From Gordonia soli NBRC 108243 (GTDB taxonomy: Bacteria > Actinomycetota > Actinomycetes > Mycobacteriales > Mycobacteriaceae): a stretch of 64,000 nucleotides of DNA. Below, piece by piece: positions 59,659-64,000 of the stretch. The notes under the pieces were generated by a model that was not told the DNA's origin, did not search any database, and worked only from the letters and a program-made list of their open reading frames with translations. A program made the position numbers and the translations under genes. The stretch's first letter is position 1, and every line of letters begins with the position of its first letter. The DNA is taken from assembly GCF_000334455.1 (NCBI RefSeq), contig NZ_BANX01000020.1, positions 62,001-126,000 of the forward strand, read 5' to 3'.

Positions 59659-61113
59659 TCAGGTGGACGGGACCGGGGCGGCCGAGTCCAGGTCGAGTGC
59701 GTTCCCGGTGGCCCGAACACGCGCGATCGCCCGCATCTTGTTCACCGCGTCGAGCGCCGCGACCTTGTATCCCTCGGCCAGCGTCGGGTAGTTGAACACC
59801 GCGTCCACCAGATAGTCCACCGACCCGCCGAGACCCATCACGGTCTGGCCGATGTGGACCAGTTCGGCAGCGTTGCTGCCGAAGGCGTGTACTCCGAGCA
59901 GCGTTCGGTCCTCGGCGTGGACGAGCAGCTTCAGCAGACCGTACGAGTCGCCCATGATGGCGCCTCGGGCGAGTTCGCGATAGCGGGCGACGCCGACCTC
60001 GAACGGGATGTTGTCCGCGGTCAGCTGATCCTCGGTCCGGCCGACGAAGCTGATCTCCGGGATCGCGTAGATACCGATGGGTTGCAGATCGACATCGGTG
60101 GCGCCGACCGGCTCGCCGAATGCGTGGTACGCCGCGCGACGTCCCTGTTCCATGGATGTCGCGGCCAGTGCCGGGAACCCGATGATGTCGCCGACGGCAT
60201 AGATGTGGTCGACCTCCGTGCGGAAATGTTCGTCCACCGACAACCGGCCACGTCGGTCAGCGGTGAGGCCGGCCGCACTGACATCGAGCTCGTCCGAAAC
60301 CCCCTGCCGCCCGGCGGAATACAGCACGGTGTCGGCGGGAATCCGTTTGCCGGAGGCGAGAAGCGTCAGCGTGCCCGACGGATGGCTCTCGACGGTCTCC
60401 ACCGTCTCGCCGAAGCGGAAGGTCACCCCCCGTTCGCGGAGTTGGTACTGCAACGACTCGATGATCTCGCGATCGCAGAAGTCGAGCATCGACGGCCGCT
60501 GCTCGATCACCGTCACCTTCGACCCCAGCGCGGCGAACATCGACGCGTACTCGATACCGATGACGCCTGCACCGACCACCACCATCGATGCGGGCACCCG
60601 ATCCATGCCCAGGATCTGGTCCGAGTCGACGACGGTGGCTCCGTCGAAGTCGACTGTCGACGGCCGAGCCGGACGGGTTCCGACCGCGATCACGAACTTG
60701 TCGGCGCTGATGTGCTTGAGGTCGCCGGTCGCATCCTCGATAACGATCTCCTCCGGGGCGACGAATCGCGCGCTCCCGATCAGCAGTGCAACCGAGTTAC
60801 GTGCCAGCTGACTCTGGATGACGTCGATCTCCTTGCCGACGACATGCATGGTGCGAGCCGAGAGGTCGGTCACCGTGATGTCGCTCTTCAGGCGATACGA
60901 CTGCCCGTACAGCTCGCGCTGATTGAGACCGGTGAGGTAGAGGACCGCCTCCCGCAGGGTCTTCGACGGGATGGTTCCCGTGTTGATGCAGACCCCGCCG
61001 ACCATGTCGCGTCGCTCGACTACCGCCGCACGCTTCCCGAGTTTGGCCGCGGCGATCGCGGCCTTCTGTCCCGCCGGACCCGAACCGATCACGACGATGT
61101 CGTAGTGCTCCAT
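59659..61113 (-). CDS. sthA: soluble pyridine nucleotide transhydrogenase
   Basis: 484 residues. FAD enzyme exchanging NADPH and [24 protein letters not shown] (FAD loop), [20 protein letters not shown] with Thr in place of the second redox Cys, which separates SthA from lipoamide dehydrogenase, [20 protein letters not shown] (NAD loop), and [23 protein letters not shown] 61113 ([10 protein letters not shown]) has GGAGACATC upstream and is preferred to the longer frame. Confidence 0.93.
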   Translation of the reverse strand: MEHYDIVVIGSGPAGQKAAIAAAKLGKRAAVVERRDMVGGVCINTGTIPSKTLREAVLYLTGLNQRELYGQSYRLKSDITVTDLSARTMHVVGKEIDVIQSQLARNSVALLIGSARFVAPEEIVIEDATGDLKHISADKFVIAVGTRPARPSTVDFDGATVVDSDQILGMDRVPASMVVVGAGVIGIEYASMFAALGSKVTVIEQRPSMLDFCDREIIESLQYQLRERGVTFRFGETVETVESHPSGTLTLLASGKRIPADTVLYSAGRQGVSDELDVSAAGLTADRRGRLSVDEHFRTEVDHIYAVGDIIGFPALAATSMEQGRRAAYHAFGEPVGATDVDLQPIGIYAIPEISFVGRTEDQLTADNIPFEVGVARYRELARGAIMGDSYGLLKLLVHAEDRTLLGVHAFGSNAAELVHIGQTVMGLGGSVDYLVDAVFNYPTLAEGYKVAALDAVNKMRAIARVRATGNALDLDSAAPVPST

Positions 61114-61461
61114 GAGGATGTCTCCGATCAGAGAAGGTCCGCCCGAAAGGCCGCCGGTCGACCACCCCGGACGAACGGCATCCTCAGTGTCACCCAGGCC
61201 GGTGTCGCGCACGACTCGAAGCGTGGGTCACGGAGTCGATGCACCGAGGTCGCCCACCGACGGTCACACGCCGTTCACCTGGTCGCGCATCGACAGATCA
61301 TCGACCAGACACCCGCTTGGCCGTCGGACCGAGGAGCCGCCTGGCGGGAGCAGATTGCTGCCCGCTCACACGCCACTTCGCGCCGCGCCATGACCGACTC
61401 CGGCCTAAGTTCGACAGCAGTGACGACCACACACTGTGATCCCGAGCAACGAGGTGTCGAC
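61114..61461. other. 348-bp divergent intergenic region, nothing recognised
   Basis: Separates sthA (minus) from an amidohydrolase (plus). It must hold both promoters, but I see no clear promoter, dyad or small gene. Confidence 0.4.
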
Positions 61462-62457
61462 ATGGGACTGATCGCGATAGAAGAGCATTGGAATCACCCC
61501 GCTCTCACTGACGCGGTGCGCGCACTGCCTCTCGATGTCGGGGACCCGAGCATCGTGCTGGACGAGATGGGCGACAACCTCGAACGACTCGACGACATCG
61601 ACGCGCGGCGGATCGACTACATGGACGCGCAGGGCGTCGAGATGCAGATCCTCTCGCTGGCTCCGCCCGGGGCGCATCCGCTGCCGAGAGAATCGGCCGT
61701 GCGGTTGAGTGCGATGGCGAACGATCTCGCTGCCGAATCGGTTCGTCGGCATCCCACGCGCTTCCGTGCACTGGCCTGCCTGCCCACCGCTGACCCGGCA
61801 GCCGCAGTGGCCGAACTCGAGCGAACGGTGGCGCAGGGATTCGTCGGGGCGATGGTGTACGGCCGCACCCGCGGGATCCCGTTCGACGACCGAGGATTCG
61901 ACGATCTCTGTGCAGCGGCCGCTCATTTGCGCGCACCGATCTTCATCCATCCGCAGATACCGCCTGCCGTAGTGCGGACCGCGAGCTACTCAGGATTCGA
62001 CGAGGTGACGGATCTGGGACTCGCCACGTTCGGTTGGGGCTGGCATCTCGAGGCAGCCCAGGCCGCGCTACGGCTGATCGTCGCGGGGACCTTCGATCGT
62101 CACCCCGATCTCCAGGTCATCCTCGGGCACTGGGGCGAACTGCTCCTGTTCTGGCGCAGCCGGATCGCCGGCCTGAGTCGGGTCGCAGGTCTCGAACGCC
62201 CGATGGACGACTACCTGCGCTCCAACATCCACGTCACCTGTTCTGGCATGCTCGATCCGGTGCTCCTGCGACACGTCCTCGATGTCACCACCCCGGATCG
62301 GTTGATGTTCTCGACCGACTATCCGTTCCAGCGTCCGACCCGCGACGACATCGCCGGTTTCCTGGCCTGCTTCGACGATCCCGCCGCACGTGAACTGTTC
62401 GTCGAGGGAAATGCTCGCCGCCTCTTCGGCATCAGCGTGCCCCCGGCCTCCGACTGA
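61462..62457 (+). CDS. amidohydrolase-2 family decarboxylase/hydrolase
   Basis: 331 residues. ATG 61462 with GAGG upstream; the open frame further left is the shadow of sthA. Amidohydrolase-2 (ACMSD/gamma-resorcylate decarboxylase-like): ALIAIEEHWNHP-type start (IAIEEHWNHPALTDAV), RIDYMDAQGVEMQILSLAPP, IFIHPQIPP (His), VILGHWGELLLFW (His), LMFSTDYPFQRP (Asp). The EEHW start with Glu is typical of the decarboxylases acting on aromatic acids; the substrate is inferred only. Confidence 0.88.
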   Translation: MGLIAIEEHWNHPALTDAVRALPLDVGDPSIVLDEMGDNLERLDDIDARRIDYMDAQGVEMQILSLAPPGAHPLPRESAVRLSAMANDLAAESVRRHPTRFRALACLPTADPAAAVAELERTVAQGFVGAMVYGRTRGIPFDDRGFDDLCAAAAHLRAPIFIHPQIPPAVVRTASYSGFDEVTDLGLATFGWGWHLEAAQAALRLIVAGTFDRHPDLQVILGHWGELLLFWRSRIAGLSRVAGLERPMDDYLRSNIHVTCSGMLDPVLLRHVLDVTTPDRLMFSTDYPFQRPTRDDIAGFLACFDDPAARELFVEGNARRLFGISVPPASD

Positions 62458-62547
62458 CGAGCACGCGGCGCGACAGCCGATTCAGGCCCGACAGTAGCTC
62501 TTCGGGTGTGGCGCTTCGGCTGTGGCTCTTCGCCTGAGCCGGCCGGC

Positions 62548-63483
62548 TCAGGCAGCCAACCGGAAGGAGGCAGCGGATGTCGAGAAGGTCGCCTGGACCT
62601 GGATCCAGTGCGCGAGCACCTCGCAGCCAGTGGTCCCGGCATCCGTGACGGAGTCGGCGCGGTACTGCTCGACCGCGTAGGAGATGTGGCGTCCGCCTCC
62701 ACGATTGCGCCAGCGGACGGTCCGCCAGGCCAGGACCGGCGGCAGATACCCGAGGACCTCACGCAGCGCTGACCGCAGTCGCCGCAGATCGCGACGCCAC
62801 TGCCGCGGGCTGATCGCCGTTCGATGGGCGTTCTGGAAGTCGTTGCGGAACAGCGTCAGCACCATCGCGATCAACCAGTGTCCGAGCGCGGCGAAGGACA
62901 ACGACCCGGTGAGATCGGCGATGTCGCGGATGAACGAGTCCGGCCGGGCATCACAGATCACGTCGCCGGGCACACCGATCCAGTGGACGGGGAGATCGTC
63001 CGGTAGATCGAGGCCGGGACCCGCGACTCCCCAACCGCTGCAACCGTCGACGGCGCCGGCAGGTTGGTGGGGGTCTGCGACGAGACCGACGGCGAGGATG
63101 TCGTCGACCCGCGCGTCGCCCTCGGCCACCAGCTGATGGATCGCGGTCCGGACCACCACCGCGCCTTGGGAGTAGGCGATCAACGCGATCGGACCGGGCG
63201 TCTCGGCCAAGGCCGCTCGCAGCCGCCGAGTGCCCTCGGCGACGCTGAGCGCGTAACTCATGCCACCCGGTCGAGGTGACGGGCCGTAACTGGCCGGGTA
63301 GCCGACCCACCGTGACCGGAACCGGTCGTCGAGGTCACGAGTGACCGCCGAGAGCATCCCGGTGACATGACGTCGACGATCCGCGCTCCAGGACTCGCCG
63401 GTGCCGCCGACCGCGAGCACGGTGATGACCTGCCTGCAGTCGGTACCCGACGAGGTGTCCTCGGTCGTGCGGTCGTCGTCCAT
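62548..63483 (-). CDS. PE-PPE-domain / cutinase-like serine hydrolase
   Basis: 311 residues. VITVLAVGGTGESWSADRRR start, nucleophile Ser105 in LIAYSQGAVVVRTAIH, Asp in GVPGDVICDARPD, His probably in GGRHISYAVEQY, the triad order of the PE-PPE/cutinase fold. No signal peptide, so unlike typical cutinases it appears cytoplasmic or ESX-exported. ATG 63483 (MDDDRTTED) with CTGGGGAC upstream is used. Ester substrates in mycolate organisms include complex lipids; the specific one is unknown. Confidence 0.82.
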   Translation of the reverse strand: MDDDRTTEDTSSGTDCRQVITVLAVGGTGESWSADRRRHVTGMLSAVTRDLDDRFRSRWVGYPASYGPSPRPGGMSYALSVAEGTRRLRAALAETPGPIALIAYSQGAVVVRTAIHQLVAEGDARVDDILAVGLVADPHQPAGAVDGCSGWGVAGPGLDLPDDLPVHWIGVPGDVICDARPDSFIRDIADLTGSLSFAALGHWLIAMVLTLFRNDFQNAHRTAISPRQWRRDLRRLRSALREVLGYLPPVLAWRTVRWRNRGGGRHISYAVEQYRADSVTDAGTTGCEVLAHWIQVQATFSTSAASFRLAA

Positions 63484-63597
63484 GTCCCCAGGATGCGCCC
63501 GCGAGGTGAGAGCAGCACCGGTGCGACGCTGAGAGTTCACTGAGGTTGTCGCTTGGTCGCCACTGGTACGGTCGGCGGCCCGGGGCGGGACGGCCGC

Positions 63598-64000
63598 TCA
63601 GGTCTGGCAGACCGGGCACCAGTAGAGGTTGCGGCCTTCGAGGTCGGCCTGCCGGACCGTGGTCCCGCAGGTCCGGCACTCGTCACCGGCCCGGCGGTAC
63701 ACGTAGGTGCGGGGACGGTCGCGGGCATAGGAGCCGGGTCCGTGGTCGTCCTCGGGCCGGATGACGTGGATTCGGCCGCGGCGTACACCTATTCGCATCA
63801 GGGCGACCAGATCCGCCCACACCTCGTCGAACTCGTCGCGCGTCATCCGATCGCCGCGTCGATACGGATCGATACCGGCCCGGAACAGCACCTCGGCCCG
63901 GTACACGTTGCCGACACCTGCGATGACCTTCTGGTCCATCAGCAGCGACCCGATCGGTCGTTTCGACCGCGAGATGGCCTTCCAGGCGACGTCGGGATCG
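63598..64000 (-). CDS. Fpg/Nei-family DNA glycosylase (Nei2-like), N-terminus beyond window
   Basis: C-terminal ~133 residues, frame open through 64000. H2TH part KRPIGSLLMDQKVIAGVGNV YRAEVLF, then a C-terminal zinc finger CRTCG...WCPVCQ. The position after tig-lipase and the motif MDQKVIAGVGNVYRAE match mycobacterial Nei2 (Rv2464c), which repairs oxidised pyrimidines. The N-terminal Pro-Glu catalytic part is not in the window. Confidence 0.88.
   Translation of the reverse strand, partial: DPDVAWKAISRSKRPIGSLLMDQKVIAGVGNVYRAEVLFRAGIDPYRRGDRMTRDEFDEVWADLVALMRIGVRRGRIHVIRPEDDHGPGSYARDRPRTYVYRRAGDECRTCGTTVRQADLEGRNLYWCPVCQT

Noticed and set aside
59854-62457. 867-codon fusion of a protein with the amidohydrolase
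   Set aside because: The first ~530 codons are antisense to sthA; the true amidohydrolase starts at 61462.

Overview
This is a high-GC actinobacterial chromosome segment whose gene content and order point to the mycolic-acid Corynebacteriales, most likely Gordonia or a close relative. The evidence is a SepIVA-type DivIVA protein, DUF2469, DUF4233, a DUF3558 lipoprotein, a PE-PPE-type serine hydrolase, ESX (type VII) associated small proteins, and many GTG starts with 4-base overlaps. The order follows two blocks known from Mycobacterium tuberculosis: rplS-trmD-rimM-KH-rpsP-ffh-glnD-glnB-amt-ftsY-smc-mutM-rnc-sepIVA-coaD, and proB-obg-rpmA-rplU-rne-ndk-folC-valS-clpX-clpP2-clpP1-tig-nei2. An ectoine island sits at the junction.

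Layout. 1-2560: accessory DNA with a truncated PPE-like gene, a small unknown gene and a DUF3558 lipoprotein, ending in an AT-richer stretch. 2561-3934: a decayed IS481-type insertion sequence with long double-repeat ends. 3973-11539: DUF2469, rnhB, lepB and rplS, then an inserted cassette (membrane protein plus a four-gene YbaB/EspC-like cluster), then trmD-rimM-khpA-rpsP. 12001-19230: amidohydrolase, ffh, and the nitrogen module glnD-glnB-amt with two GlnR-like boxes upstream of amt. 19422-30030: ftsY, smc, acyP, osmC-like, mutM, rnc, DUF177, sepIVA, coaD, rsmD. 30167-33583: ectABC behind a nearly leaderless promoter, then a sirtuin. 33561-34726: a methyltransferase gene and a 590-bp non-coding region with the most unusual structure of the window. 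34727-48521: proB, obgE, rpmA, rplU, rne, ndk, a small secreted protein, DUF4233, folC, valS. 48566-51538: mobA and a divergent molybdopterin oxidoreductase. 51632-56634: clpX, clpP2, clpP1, tig and two tRNAs. 56760-64000: a zinc-ribbon protein, secreted lipase, L,D-transpeptidase, soluble transhydrogenase, amidohydrolase, PE-PPE hydrolase and a partial Nei-type glycosylase.

Most of the window is housekeeping: translation, protein targeting (Ffh/FtsY/LepB), chromosome organisation (SMC), proteolysis (ClpXP1P2 with trigger factor), base-excision repair and nitrogen sensing. The best candidate for something undescribed is at 34216-34701. A 13-bp core, GTCGACCGTGCGC, recurs 14 times at exactly 21-bp steps, in two blocks (6 forward + 4 inverted; 2 forward + 2 inverted). 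Each block is an exact dyad, and the element sits between proB and a methyltransferase gene.
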